Source: Hemileia vastatrix
Lineage: Eukaryota; Basidiomycota; Pucciniomycetes; Pucciniales; Zaghouaniaceae
Assembly (NCBI GenBank): GCA_030280995.1
Contig: JASXTE010000012.1
Location: 12,250,001 to 12,314,000, forward strand
DNA length: 64,000 nucleotides
Reading direction: 5' to 3'
The position numbers and the translations under genes are program-made. The notes below the pieces were generated by a model. That model worked only from the letters and a program-made list of their open reading frames with translations. It was not told the DNA's origin and did not search any database. The number at the start of each line of letters is the position of its first letter. The first letter of the stretch is position 1. This document shows positions 10,620 to 22,756 of the stretch, one piece after another.

Positions 10620-11219
10620 GTAGCGCAGAAGATTAGTCCTTTCAATGAGCTTATGCCTGTATGGTTGAATCCTGCTTTGAAGAGACCTCCTTTGTCAAGA
10701 GATCCATACTGTACTCCTCAGGTGAAATATCCTCCTGATTTTGTGAAAATTACTAGGGTGACTGTTGAAAGGTTGAAAGTTGTTAATTTTGGTCCTGATG
10801 GTTGATTGTCTGATGAGGAAAAGAAGTTGTTGCACATTATTGTGCTGAGGGAGAAAGCTGTGGCTTTTGTTGAAGAGTTAAGGGGTGTGTTGAAACACTC
10901 TTATGAGGAACCATACTTAATTCCTGTGCTTTTTCATGAAACATGGCAAATCAAACCTATTGCAATTCCAGTTACTATCATAGATTATTTTGTAGAGATT
11001 GTTATGGAAAGAGTCAGGACTGGTTTGTACAAACATTCAATATCCAGTAACTCAAGTCAAGTTTTCTGTGTAAAGAAGAAGAATGGGAAGCTGAGGGTGG
11101 TGCATGATCTTAGAGCCTTGAATAGAGTCACTATCAAGGATGCTGGGATGCCTCCAAGTGCAGAGGACCTTGTTGAAGTTTTTTCTGGAAGGGTGTGTTA
11201 TAGTTTGAGTGATATTATT
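10620..11219 (+). pseudogene. Element A reverse transcriptase, N-terminal part, cut by element B
   Basis: The frame shows FGPDG(stop)LSDEEKKLLHI, where the stop replaces the usual Trp of GPDGW. It continues with HETWQIKPIAIPVTIIDYFV and KNGKLRVVHDLRALNRVTIK, then GMPPSAEDLVEVFSGRVCYSL. These are the conserved fingers/palm blocks of K02A2.6-like Ty3/Gypsy reverse transcriptases. The frame reaches SLSDI at 11214 and is then replaced by the LTR of element B. The continuation MGGYNER starts beyond B, at 20044. Confidence 0.88.
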
Positions 11220-12404
11220 TGTCAGCCTAGATATCTCTAGGACTGAGTATTTCTTATACTTAAAATAAGATTACCTTAAATAAATTAAGCTTATATCTTA
11301 ACAATAAGGTTATAATACTTTTATATATATTTATAATACATATGTATATAATTATTACACTATTATATAACTTATAGTAGTTTAAATAGCTTATCCATAG
11401 CCTACTAATACATATTAAGATCTTAATGGAGTCATAATATTTTTATCTTAAGTGATATTAAGTAATTATAGACATACATAAGCTTATATGTATACATAAA
11501 TCTCATATTCAGTGAAATATGTAGTAAATTATGTATATTTAGGTATATAAGTGGTTTTGAGCCTCTTAATAGCCTATAACCTTATTTTTTATGCTTATTT
11601 TAGGTCATATGGATGTATTCAGTCGAGTCACAACGCCAAAGAAGCATAGACATCTATTTCAGGCGCATGCACCCTGTTTGGACAACTTAATCTGCCTCCT
11701 TGAATGGATATTCACCGATTTATGGGTTGGGAGGTCATTGCTGAGTTTATATGGATTCTTGGGGATGTTATTGGGGGCTTGGAAATTTCATTTTTTTCCT
11801 TTATATGCTTTGTTTTTCATTATATCCTCTTTGGATGAGTTATTTTACCTGTTTCTTTATGGTATCTGCTTTTATCTGCTTTTATCTGGATTTTTTATTT
11901 ATGGTATGGGTCTGTGCTATCATTAATTGTGATGGAAGGTGCTTACTGGAGGTCTGGGTGTTATATCTGCTTGAAGTGGAAGCCATGGGGAGGTGATGGG
12001 ATCTCATAGTGCTGTAATTCCCAGGGATAGCAGTGACATCATCTGGATTGAAGGTCTGTGCACTCCAGTGGATTTTGGTATAAGTAAGGGAGGATTTTGC
12101 AGTTATTAGACACCACTTACTTCCTAAAATTAGAATAAAAATTATAACACAATTAATATCATTCATAAATATATTATAAAGCCTTTATAAATTGATATTA
12201 TCTTTATATAAGCTATAACTATATTCTATTTATCTATTTTCCACCACTAGCACACATTTTAATCCAAGTATTGTGAGTTTTATTTGAGTATAACTATTTT
12301 ATTAGTCTTCCCCTGAGGTTTAATCACTAAATTACTTATCAATAAGCAGTAGGACCATTAATAAATACTATTAAAATCATACTTATATACAAGATACACT
12401 GACA
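11220..12404 (+). repeat. 5' LTR of element B
   Basis: TG...CA-bounded LTR matching 18865-20041 throughout. A TATATAAG at about 11545 (GGTATATAAGTGG) is conserved in the 3' copy (19190-19199) and is a likely TATA box. Open frames in this LTR (such as 11591-11926, rich in Phe/Tyr/Leu) recur in the other LTR and are not genes. Confidence 0.92.
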
Positions 12405-12421
12405 ATTGGGGGTCTTTCCTT
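12405..12421 (+). other. Conserved post-LTR motif, putative primer-binding region of element B
   Basis: ATTGGGGGTCTTTCC follows the LTR directly. Element E has the same motif with one change after its LTR (60907), and element C has ATTGAGGGCCTTTCC after its LTR on the minus strand (35713 downward). Conservation at the exact position supports a priming role. It does not start with TGG, so a standard tRNA 3'-end primer is not evident. Confidence 0.5.
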
Positions 12422-12938
12422 GATTATTATAGATTATTTAGTATAAGCCTTGGGACGTGAATTTTACTTTAGTATAGCACAAAAAAAACCAAATATTTGG
12501 GTCTGCTTCATATTAGTGGGTCATAATAGCTCAGGTATTGCGGAAAAGAACCCTTATAATAATTGTACTAATTATTTATAATAAAAATTAGGTATTTACA
12601 GTAGTAACTGTACCCAATATAAACCCAATTTCACTTGGTATTTGGTCACCAATATAACACCCAATTAAATTGGTATTTGGTTAAAGCTTGGTAAGCTATT
12701 AATTCACCCTTATAAAGGTCTAGTTAAAATTTTTATTTTATTTTTAACAGATTTTTTTGAATTTTTATTACATGTATTTAAATAAATAAAGATTTAAATT
12801 CAGGGTAAGCTCCAGTGCTTTTTTATTAGTAATAACATTGCTAATACTTTTAATCTAATAATTCCAATAGGTTTTCCTTTCTGTAGACGTGATATATTTT
12901 TATTCTTATCAATATTAGTGCACACCAGGACAATTTAA
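12422..12938. other. Untranslated leader of element B
   Basis: About 500 bp of AT-rich sequence between the priming region and the first gag frame. Element E has a recognisable counterpart at 60925-61500. Two related phrases (ACCCAATTTCACTTGGTATT and ACCCAATTAAATTGGTATT) sit about 50 bp apart. I see no coding sequence. Confidence 0.55.
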
Positions 12939-14770
12939 GTGAAAAGCCTGCTTATAATACCAGGTCTAAAGATAATAAAAACATTGCTTCAGGACATAAC
13001 CATGGAGGGTAAATCATACCCCCAGCCAGAGCGAATGAGTATAGAGGAGAAAGACACCCTCTTGAAAAAGATTAAAATAAAAAAGAGGTCTCCTCCTCTG
13101 CAGGATCAACTATCCCATCTTGAAAAACAGGTCCTGAAGTTGGAGGAATCAAAGTCTCTGATGCTCAAGGAGGTAGAGCAATTGCAAGGTAGGATTCCAG
13201 CACATGAGCCAATCACTGGCAGAGCTAAAGGGAGGCAAGCCAAGTCAGTAACCCCCTACTGCAGGAGGGTCACATCACTTCCAGGAAAAAATACTGGTAG
13301 ACAAATGGAAGTGGGATTGGTTCCCTCAACAATGGTCCAATCACAACTGCAACAAGGATCCTCCTCCTCATCAGAGTTCCTCAGTTCACCCCTACAAGGG
13401 AAAACAAAGGCGCCAAAAATCAGGGCTCACACAAATCAAGTGGTAAGTAGATTACCTTCTCAGATTGAACACAATACTGATAATTAAAATGTAGGTAATA
13501 TTATTGATGTCAAATCTGTGCAGAAAATAGAGGAGGACTTAAGAAAATTAGGTTTTGATGTAGATACACCTTACTTGTCTTTTGTCAATAATAACAGTAC
13601 TATTCATAATACAGTTAATCTTCAGCTTCCACCACTTACTAGTGAGATGAGAAGTTCACAAGAAAGTGAGAGAATTTAGAAGGAAGACATGGAGTATTTT
13701 AATAATAATCCAACTGTCCATAGAATTGTTTCAGCATTGTGAAATAGAATGACTGATTGTGAGGAACAGACAGTTAAGCTCACAAGTGATACAATTTCAT
13801 CCTTAACATTGAAAGTTTCTCAACTGGCAACATGTAATAAATAATTAGATAATGAACATTTGTCTCTAACTCTTAAGTATGATTCATTGACTAATAAATA
13901 TAGTGAACTTCCAAACAAATTCTGTGAGTTAGAAAAGCTATATGAAGCACAGTTATTAAAAACTGAATCTAGAACTAAGTTATCTTTTTCCCAGACAAAT
14001 CAAAGTGTCTCTGAGCTACTACAAAGATTGACTAAAGTGGAGATTGAAACTTCCAATCTACTAATGAACCAGGATAATCATAAGTATACTCAGTATAATA
14101 ATTATCCTTTCATTGGAAAAAGTGAGTCTCATTCCTTTCCCATACCACCACAACTAAAACCATCTGGTGGTTGTGTCAAATCTTAAAATATAAGTCACAA
14201 ATACGTACAGGAGGAAATACAAGACCATTTATCAAGAGTAAATGAGTAATTGAATTTACCTAAGATTAGTGAAATAAAATCCAATCAGAAGAACTTGCCT
14301 AAGATAGATCAGTACCCAACCTATGATGGGGAAGATAGCTCTGATTGGAAACATTTTATTCAAAGAATTGACAATTTGAAATTCTCATATAAGTTACCAG
14401 ATGAAGAAATAACATCAAAATTTATCTCTTTATTTATGGATATTTCTTTACTATGGTTTGAAGCGGTTTTGAATGAGGGTAAAGATTACTCTTGGGATGA
14501 ATGGAAACAACTAATTTAAAAAAAATTTGGAGGTTCTAAATTCAGGCTCACTCAGCAGAGAATTTATGAGAAAACTAGGTATAATCCATTGAATGATGAC
14601 AAACCTATGGTATTTTAAATGAATTTAAACAAAATATTAAAAACCATTGAGCCTAACTTGGATTTTGACTTATGGAAAAATAAGATAATATTTCAATTAC
14701 CTATATCTGTCAGAGACATTGTTGTAGCTAGAAAAATTAATGTTACTGAATATTCTAACTTTATTAATAT
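12939..14770 (+). pseudogene. Element B gag
   Basis: Open pieces at 12939-13487, 13860-14186 and 14250-14519 belong to one gag broken by stops and frameshifts. The N-terminal part is charged and includes a coiled-coil-like LEKQVLKLEESKSLMLKEVE. A second heptad-rich block follows at 13860-13990. The capsid-like region reads KIDQYPTYDGEDSSDWKHFI, QRIDNLKFSYKLPDEEITSK and LLWFEAVLNEGKDYSWDEW. Element E carries the same blocks at 62015-62569 and 63719-64000, and element C at 33357-33157, which confirms the assignment. The first Met at 12939 is provisional, because element E suggests the conserved part begins at about 13010 (SYPQPE). Confidence 0.78.
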
Positions 14771-14783
14771 TTGTAATTAAATA

Positions 14784-15578
14784 TTGTTAAACCATAAGTA
14801 TGAAGCAAGGTATTCCACTTATAAACAAAATATTGAACCTGTTAAAAATCAGAATTCAAAAACACTTCAGGAGAAGCAGAAAAAACCTACTGCACCTGTA
14901 GTAACAAAAAAATATGAAACAAATACTTTTCATAAGTGTAACAAACCTTGGGTTAAATGTCACAAATGTAAGAAGAAAACAAATATTGTTGAAAATCAAC
15001 GTGAATCTGAAACTGAAACTGAAAAAAGTAAAGAATCAAGTGATTATGACAGCAATATCTCATATAGTGATGAAAATGAAGTCTGTATGTTGGAAGATGA
15101 TTTGTCAATCTTTGAAAATCCAATATTAAATATGGACTCAAATGAATCTTTAATGAATTTTGAGGATGCTGAAATCATTAAAGATATACAAGCTGATAAC
15201 TTTAGAGTGACATCTATCACAGTTCCAGCTATCATTTCTGTTGAAAATGTTAATATAGTATTAGACACAGGAGCTTCTGGTTCTGTTTTTTCTACTAATA
15301 CATTACAAAAAATTGATAGTGAATATAAGTCTAAGCTTGAACCCCTTCAAAGTAAAAATTTGAGAGGTTATGGATCAGTACTACACCCCATTGGTAGATA
15401 CAAAGCTGCTGTTTCCTTTAAACATCAACATGGTTATGTAAGAGTAACTTGTGACTTTGTAGTAATGGATAATACTAACTGTAGTAACCGTTTTATAATT
15501 GGAAATGATATTCTGACTAGGTTGGGTGTGAAATTTGACCCTGCTGATAATAATTCTACAATTAGAATGAATGGTTAA
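14784..15578 (+). pseudogene. Element B nucleocapsid tail and aspartic protease
   Basis: A 264-codon open frame. The N-terminal third is basic with Cys/His residues (FHKCNKPWVKCHKCKKK), a degenerate zinc-knuckle region. An acidic linker follows, and then the protease: NIVLDTGASGSVFSTNTLQK with the catalytic DTG at 15263-15271. RFIIGNDILTRLGVKFDP near the end is the usual C-terminal (I/L)(I/L)G(N/S)D motif of retrotransposon proteases. It would cleave the polyprotein. The frame is intact, but its neighbours are not. Confidence 0.85.
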
Positions 15579-15664
15579 AGGAAATTTAAAAAAATTCTTC
15601 TAACACAGTCTTACAAATTGAGTCAGTAACAAATATTCCGTGCAAAGGAAGAGAATCCAATGAG

Positions 15665-17110
15665 ATGAAACTTCTGGAAATAGAAATTTCTATAGCATCT
15701 TTTGGCACTCAGATAAGTGAAGCTGATAAAAATAATATTTTGGACTTAATTAAAGCTTTTCCAATGGCTTTTGCACATGATACAAAAAAACTTGGCCTTG
15801 TAAAAGATCATGAAATGAAGATGATTTTAACCTGTGATATGGATAATATTTCTGCTAGTCTTAAAAAGAAACCATACCCTGCTTCAACAATGAAGAGGAA
15901 AGACATAGAGGATAAAATTAAGATGGTATTTAAAATGAACATTCTTGAAAAGGTTGAAACTACACCAAAATATTGTGTAATATCACCAGTGCTAATTTAT
16001 TATGAACAAGATAAAGCAAGACTGTGTGGTGATTATAGAGACTTAAATACATTTACAGTACATGAGATTTATCCCTTGCAAAGGATTGCCTCTATACATG
16101 CTACCCTTAAAGGTGCTAAGTATATAAGTTTCTTAGATGGAAATAAAGGGTACCATCAAATTCCTGTTGAAAAGAATTCACAGAACTTTTTGTTGATAAC
16201 AAAACACATGGGAATTTATAAATATGTCAGGATGCCATTTGGACCAAAAAATGCTCCATCAGTATTTCAAAAGTTAATGGACATAACATTCCATAATGAA
16301 ATGATTGAAGGATGGTTAATGGTATACATTGATGACATCATAGTGTTCTCTAAGACATATGATGAGAATTTAATCATTTTAAAGAAGGTATTTCAAAAAA
16401 TGGATGAAATAAAAATGACCCTTGCATTGAAAAAATGTAAATTTGGGTTTGAGTCTACAAAAGTGCTTGGTCATATTGTATCTGGATTACAAATATTTGT
16501 AGACCAAAATAAGGTGGCTTCAATAAAGAATATTGGCATTCCTAAAAATAAAAAGGATTTACAATATTTTCTTGGTATGTGTGGTTATTATAGACAATAT
16601 ATAAAAAACTACCAATTAATTGCTGCATCATTGACCACACTGACAAAGAAATCAGAAGCTTTCATTTGGAATAATGAAAGACAACAGGCTTTTGATAAGT
16701 TGAAAGAATGTTTAATGAAAGCTCCTATCTTGGGATTACCAGATTTCCAATTGCCTTTTGTGTTATATAAAGATGCAAGTTTTATTGGTCTGGGTGCTGC
16801 TTTGCATCAAAAACAACTTATTGAATGAAAAATGCCAGAAGTAGTAATTTTCTATAGTTCAGTTACTCTAAGAAGTAGTTAATTAAAATATGGTGCTACT
16901 CAACTTGAATGCTTTGCAGTAGTATGGGCTCATGAGAAGCTACATTATTACCTTTAAGACTAAAAATTTGAGTTAATAACTGACTGTAGTGCAGTTAAGT
17001 CACTCTTAAACATGAAAATTTCTAATAGAAACATGTTTAGATGGCAATTAGCTTTACAAGAATACAGAGGACGGATGACTATTACGCATAGAGCAGGAAC
17101 CTAACACTCT
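15665..17110 (+). pseudogene. Element B reverse transcriptase and RNase H
   Basis: The 387-codon open stretch at 15665-16828 carries all palm blocks: RLCGDYRDLN, FLDGNKGYHQIPVE, RMPFGPKNAPSVFQKLMD and the active site YIDD (16324-16335), followed by LALKKCKFGFE and a connection domain (FLGMCGYYRQYIKNY). RNase H begins at YKDASFIGLGAALHQKQ. The frame stops at 16826 and continues with stops through KYGATQLECFAVVWAHEKLH and ITDCSAVKS to MFRWQLALQEYRGRMTITHR at 17035-17090. It would copy RNA to cDNA. The RT core itself is intact, the best preserved in the window. Confidence 0.92.
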
Positions 17111-18749
17111 AATGTAGATTTGTTATCTAGAGTACCTCTGCCTAATAATGATGATAATCCTGCTTATATTCCTGAATCAGAGATTATTAACATTTATATT
17201 GTAGATCTTGAGGATGAATTTATGAAATAAATTCTTGACATTTATTCTTCAGATCCTGACTTGAGTAAACTCACTACAATATTAAATGATCCATCTAATG
17301 CTTCAATTAATGTTTTAATAAAAACATTACCAAATAAGTATAAAGAGGCATTAGAAAAAGGAGAATTTTCCATTGAGGATGGTTTTATATATTACAAGAA
17401 AAAATTAAGTAATGTGAATGTAATTTCCCCTTCAATGAAGGAGTTAATGTTAAGTATATTTCATGATGATATATTAGTAGGTCATTTTGACTTCCATAAA
17501 ACATTAACCAGAGTAAAAAACACAGCTTGGTGAATTAACATGTCTTAGGATGTTCAAAAATATGTTGAGACATGTGATTCTTGTCAAAAATTTAAAAGAT
17601 TATCAGGCAAAAGAGCTGGTTTATTACAACAAATTGAGAAACCAAAAGCTCCATGGTAAATAATTAACATGCACTTTGTAACAGATTTTCCAATAGCAGG
17701 GCATAAGAATTATAACTCTGCTGGGTAATTGTAGATAGATTTAAAAGATGTGTAAATTTATTCCTACCCACAAAGAGGTTTCTGCAAAGGACTTAGCTTT
17801 TTTATTGTGGAAACAAATGTTAAATATAGCAGGTTTCCACAAATCAATAGTTTCTGAAAGAGATCATAAATTTACTACTGAGTTCTGGACGTCACTTATG
17901 GATGTTTCAGGGTGTCAATTAAAACTTTCTAAAGCACACCATCCACAAAATGATGGGCTAGCAGAAATAATGATACAAACTTTAGAAGATATGATAAGAA
18001 GATATTGTGCTTTTGGTCTTAAATTTAAGGACAATGACAAATTCACGCATGATTGCATAACCCTTATCCCAGGTTTAGAATTTGCATAAAATAGTACAGT
18101 ACATTCTGTCACTGGAAAAAAGCCATTTGAGTTATGGTTGGGTTATGTATCTAATACCGCTGCTAAAACTCTTAATGAATTACCTAGATTGGATATCCAT
18201 CCAGGTACTAAATCTTTTCTTCAGATGCATGAATTATGCAGAAAACATGCTCAAGAATGTATGAATAAGGTGGTTGAGTATGAGAAGAAAAGATGGGATA
18301 AAGCCCATAAAGAACAAATGTTCAAAGAGGGTGATGAAGTCCTTATTTCTACACTACATTTCAATTTAATTGGTAATGTTAAATTTAATTATCTATTCAT
18401 TGGACCATTTTTAGTTAAAATGATGGTTGGTAACAATGCTGTTGAGGTTATTCTATATGCACCATATGATAGAAAACATCCAGTATTTCCTATTTCTCTT
18501 ATAAAACCATACCATCCTAATGATACTCCTCTAGTTCCAAGAAGATCAGAAAGACATAAACAGCAACCTGAAGAAATATTTGAAAAGGCAGAAATTGAAA
18601 AGATACTTAAAAAGAGACACCTTACTAAAGAAAAGGGAGTTGAGTATCTATTAAGATTTAAAAATAAATCAAGAGAATATGGCCAGTGGATTCCAGAGAA
18701 TGAAATCTCTGATCTTAAAAATCTCTTGAAAAAATTTAAATCAAAATAA
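17111..18749 (+). pseudogene. Element B integrase with chromodomain-like tail
   Basis: Zinc-binding domain at 17440-17620 (HDDILVGHF, then VETCDSCQKFKRLSGKRAG), interrupted by TGA in place of Trp (NTAW-stop) and TAG in place of Gln. The core at 17748-18089 has KSIVSERDHKFTTEFW and HHPQNDGLAEIMIQ; the catalytic Glu is kept. The C-terminal frame at 18138-18749 contains HPVFPISLIKPYHPND and then EIEKILKKRHLTKEKGVEYL with a QWIPENEI block, which is a chromodomain layout. The AT-hook present at the same place in G and C has drifted here to RRSERHKQQP. The frame is broken near 17730 and 18090. Confidence 0.88.
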
Positions 18750-18851
18750 TACTTTTTATTCAGTATATGTATTATAGAAAATATAAAAAAAATTTCTATT
18801 CACTCCTTACTTTTAATTAAAGTGTCTTAACATTTTTTTTATTGTTTTTTT

Positions 18852-18864
18852 TTGGGTGAGGGAG
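18852..18864 (+). promoter_or_regulatory. Polypurine tract of element B
   Basis: A T-run is followed by GGGTGAGGGAG and then the LTR start TGTCAGCC at 18865. A purine tract at this exact position is the expected primer for plus-strand DNA synthesis. Element C has the counterpart AGAGTGAGAGAG before its own 3' LTR. Confidence 0.75.
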
Positions 18865-20041
18865 TGTCAGCCTAGTTATCTCCAGGACTGAAATTTTTTT
18901 ATACTTAAAAAAAGATAACCTTAAGTACACTAAGCTTATATCTTAAAAATAAGGTTAAAATAGTCACATATATATTTATAATACATATATATATAATTAT
19001 TACACTATTATATAACTTATAGTAGTTTAAATAGCTTATTTATAGCCTAATAATACTTATTAAGGTGTTGATGGAGTCATAATATATTTAACTTAAGTGA
19101 TATTAAGTAATTACTGACATACATAAGCTTATATGTATACATAAATCTCATATTCAGTGAAATATGTAGTATATTATGTATATTTAGGTATATAAGTGGG
19201 GTTTAGCCTCTTAATAGCCTATAACCTTTGTTTTTCTGCTTATTTCAGGTCATATGGAGGTATTCAGTTGACTCACAATGCCTAAAGAAGCATAGGCATC
19301 TATTTCAGGCACATACACTCAGTTTGGACAATTTAATCTGCCTCCTTGCATAGATATTCACAGATTTATGGGTTGGGAGGTCATTTCTGGGTTAATATGG
19401 ATTCTTGGGGATGTTATTTGAGGCTTGAAAATTTCATTTGTTTCCTTTATATTCTTTGTGTTTCATTATATCCACTTTGGATGAGTTATTTTACCTGTTT
19501 CTTTATGGTATCCGCTTTTATCTGGATTTTCTATTTATGGTATGGGTCTGTGTTATCATTGATTGTGATGGAGGGTCCTTACTGGAGGTCTGAGTGTTTA
19601 ATCTGCTTAAATTGGATGCCATGGGGAGGTGATGGGCTCTCACAGTGCTGTAATTGCTGGGGATAATAGTGACATCATCTGGATTGAAGGTTTGTGCACT
19701 ACAGAGGATTTTGGTATAAGTAAGGGAGGATTTTGGCTGTTATTAGACATCACTTACTTACTACAATTAAAATAAAAATTATAACGCAATTATCATCATT
19801 CAGAAATATATTATAAGGCCTTTACAAATTGATATTATCTTCATATAAGCTATAACTATTTTCTATTTATCTATTTTCCACCACTAGCACACATTTAAAT
19901 CCAATTATTGTGAGTTTTATTTGAGTATAACTATTTTATTAGTCTTCCCCTGAGGTTTAATCACTAAATTATTTATCAATAAGTAGTAGGACCGCTTATA
20001 AATACTATTAAAATCATACTTATATACTAGATACACTGACA
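18865..20041 (+). repeat. 3' LTR of element B
   Basis: This 1177-bp copy of the 5' LTR ends at ACACTGACA directly before the resumed element A reverse transcriptase. The two LTRs differ by scattered substitutions and small indels, so the insertion is not recent. Confidence 0.92.
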
Positions 20042-22756
20042 TTATGGGTGGTTATAATGAGAGGAACTTCCCACAGATTCAAGGCCACTTACAAATTTTG
20101 AGACTTCTTTTGGAAGGTTTCAGCTCACTAGTTTACCTCAAGGAGAAACTAATTTAGAAGAATTATATCAAGCACAAATGGCTTGGATTTTTCATGATGA
20201 AGTTCCTACTCATTCTGGTATTTTTATTGATGATTGTTTAATCAAAGGACCATCCACTGATTATGGGAATGAGGTTCAGAAGGAGAACCCAGCTGTAAGG
20301 AGGTTTGTTTGGGAATATGCAATTACTCTGGAGAGAGTATTGTTTAGGATTTAATAGGCTGGCTTGACCATTTATGGGTCAAAGTTTTGTTGTTGTGTTC
20401 CTGATCTGGAATAATTGGGGCATGTGGTATGTAAAGAGGAAGGGATTATGGCAAAGAAAAAGGTTAGTAAAATTCAGTCATGGCCAAGGCTTAAAAATAC
20501 TACTGAAGTCAGGGTATTTTTGGGGGTTTGTGTGTATTTCAGAATTTTTATTAAAGATTTTTCTTTGTTGGCTTCACCTTTAAGGAGATTGACCAGGAAA
20601 GATACAGAGTGGGAATGGTCTGAAGAGTGAGAAGAGGCTTTTCAGAAGTTAAAAAAGGTGGTGGGTGAAGATTTTATTCTTCACAAGTTGGATTATGGTT
20701 TGGGAACTGGAAAAATTTATCTGGCAGTGTACTCAAGTTATATTGCTTCTGGTGCTGTTTTGTCTCAGGAAGATAAAACTGGGAAGTTCAGGCCAGTAAG
20801 GTATGAGTCTGTGGTATTTAATGAAGTGGAATCAAGATATTCTAAACCTAAGTTGGAATTGTGTGATGTATCAAAATTTTTGAAGAAGCTGCAAACTGTT
20901 TTTTGAGGGCAGCATTTTGAGCTTCAGGTGGATGCAAAATCTCTGGTTCAAATGATCAACACACCTAGTCTATAAAATTCTCCAATGACTAGGTGCGTGG
21001 AATTTATTCAGCATTTTTCTTTTGATCTTGTGCACAAACCTAGAAAAACTTTTACAATGCCTAATGGATTATCAAGGAGACCACCCTCAAATGAAGATTC
21101 TGATTCTGAATAATTTGATGAAGATGCCCCAGTATTTAGGGCCAGCACAAAGGGTGCTGAAGATTTTTCTCTCCTCCCCCATGAGGCTAAACTGTAAGAT
21201 TGTTCTTTTCTCCCACAGAGGTTAAACTGGCTGGATCTGATCTTGATCCTGCTGATCAGGATAATTCTTATGATAAAGTTAGGTCTGTTGTTCTGGATGG
21301 CTCAAATTTAGAGAAATGTGTTTTTTTAGTGAACTGGGTTCTCTTAAGTTTCAGTGGAAGAAAAAGGATGTACCAAAATATAGGGATTGGTGTCGTGGTT
21401 GGGCTGGTCAAGTGGCTCATGTGTACACTGGTGATTTTGATGCCAGGGTTGTACCCTTGGATGTTTTTTGTTGGATTTTGAAGATGAGACCTGGGAAGTC
21501 TGGTTTTAATTTTACTATGGTTGAATATCTATTGACCTCGGATAGGCCAAATAGTTGTGATGAAGATATTTGGTTGGCAATCAGGAAGAAGAGTCCTGGC
21601 TTCTATGTGTCAGGAAGGAGGTTGATGAGGATGAGACATCCAAATCCTCAAGTATTTTTGACTCATAAGAAGGGTCAAGAGTTGGTGTTGAACTCTTTTC
21701 ATGAATAACTTGGTCATAGAGGCTTTGGGGAGACTTATAGAAGAGTAGAAGACAGATTTTGGTGGCCATGTATGAAGTTGGCTGTTCAGGGTTGGGTTTA
21801 ATCTTGTGAAGAATGTCAAAGAAGAAGTCACTTGAAACCTAAAGAGGTTGTCCATGCTACTGGTGAAAAAACTGTGTCTGGAAGAGCCAGTTTGGATGCT
21901 GTCAATATTAAAGAGGGCAGGTATAAATACTTGATTTTTGCCAGGGATGATTTGTCTGGTTGGGTTAAGGAAGTGCCTCTGGTTAATTTTACTGCCAAAA
22001 TGTGGAAGAGTTTTTGAAGAAGGAATGGGTGTTTAGATATGGTTTGATGAAATTCGTGACTGTTGACGGTGGGCCAGAATTTGGAGCTGAATTTAAAGAA
22101 CCTGTGGTAAGTGTTGGTTCTAAAGCTAGAGTGGCTAAACCTTACTACCCTGAAGCTTAAGGCATGTTTTAAAGAGGCAATCAAGTTATCAAGAATGATT
22201 TGATAAAGATGTGTAGAGATTGTGCTGGAAAGTGGAGGAATTATTTACCCTTGGTGTTATTTGCTGATAGGTCACTGTGAAAAGCACAACTAGATATTCC
22301 CCTTATTAATTAGTGATTGGGCAGAAACCTGTTCTACCAGTAGACTTGTAAGCTATCTCTTCTCTTGGAATTGATTGGGATAATATGTGCTCAGCAGAAT
22401 ATTTGCTCTGTGCCAGGATGAAACAGTTGGAATGTAGAGAGGAATGTCAAGAGAAGGAATACTCTAAAATGATGAATATAAGAAATTAGTCAGTCAGATA
22501 CTGGTACAAGAAGTTGGCTCATAGACTCAGGAATCCCTTTAAACCTGGTTGTTTATGTTTCGTGTATAATACAAGTTATGAGAGTCAGTGGGCAAAAACT
22601 TTTGCTGACAGATGGAACAGGACTTACAGAGTCAAATCTCAGGTGTCTGGAGGTTATGTTCTGGAGGAGTTATATGGTGCAGTCTTAAAGAAAAGAGTGG
22701 ATGCAGATCAGGTGAAGAGATTTTACCCAAGAGGAACTAGAAGTGAAGGAGATTGA
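20042..22756 (+). pseudogene. Element A pol continued: RT C-terminal half, RNase H and integrase
   Basis: The RT resumes as MGGYNER, drifts out of frame, then reads FETSFGRFQLTSLPQGETNL and THSGIFIDDCLIKGPSTDYG. The catalytic FIDD is at 20223-20234. The connection domain (GHVVCKEEGIMAKKKVSKIQ, FLGVCVYFRIFIKDFSLL) follows at 20413-20590. RNase H spans about 20640-21080 (YLAVYSSYIASGAVLSQEDK). The integrase zinc domain is at about 21705-21830 (LGHRGFGETYRRVEDRFWWP, then SCEECQRRS). Its core follows with several stops, ending in a C-terminal barrel (QVSGGYVLEELYGAVL) and VKRFYPRGTRSEGD at 22756. Many in-frame TGA/TAG/TAA codons and frameshifts are present. Confidence 0.88.

Larger units (their letters stand above)
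11220..20041 (+). mobile_element. Element B: chromodomain Ty3/Gypsy retrotransposon nested in element A
   Basis: This is an 8.8-kb element with LTRs of 1185 bp (11220-12404) and 1177 bp (18865-20041), both starting TGTCAGCCTAG and ending CACTGACA. The flanks TTATT (11215-11219) and TTATG (20042-20046) form a five-base duplication with one mismatch. The element splits the element A reverse transcriptase between SLSDI and MGGYNER. Internally it has gag, protease, RT, RNase H, integrase and a chromodomain-like tail in the usual Ty3/Gypsy order. Stops and frameshifts show it is inactive. Confidence 0.92.

Noticed and set aside
11591..11926. Open frame in the element B LTR with a counterpart at 19346
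   Set aside because: Rich in Phe/Tyr/Leu and located in LTR sequence; the two copies do not keep the same frame length.
14519..17260. Many in-frame TAA/TAG/TGA codons in conserved pol blocks, suggesting an alternative genetic code
   Set aside because: All three stops occur, at positions expecting different residues (Trp, Gln, Arg), together with frameshifts. The intact RT frame of B uses no internal stop. Pseudogene decay explains it.
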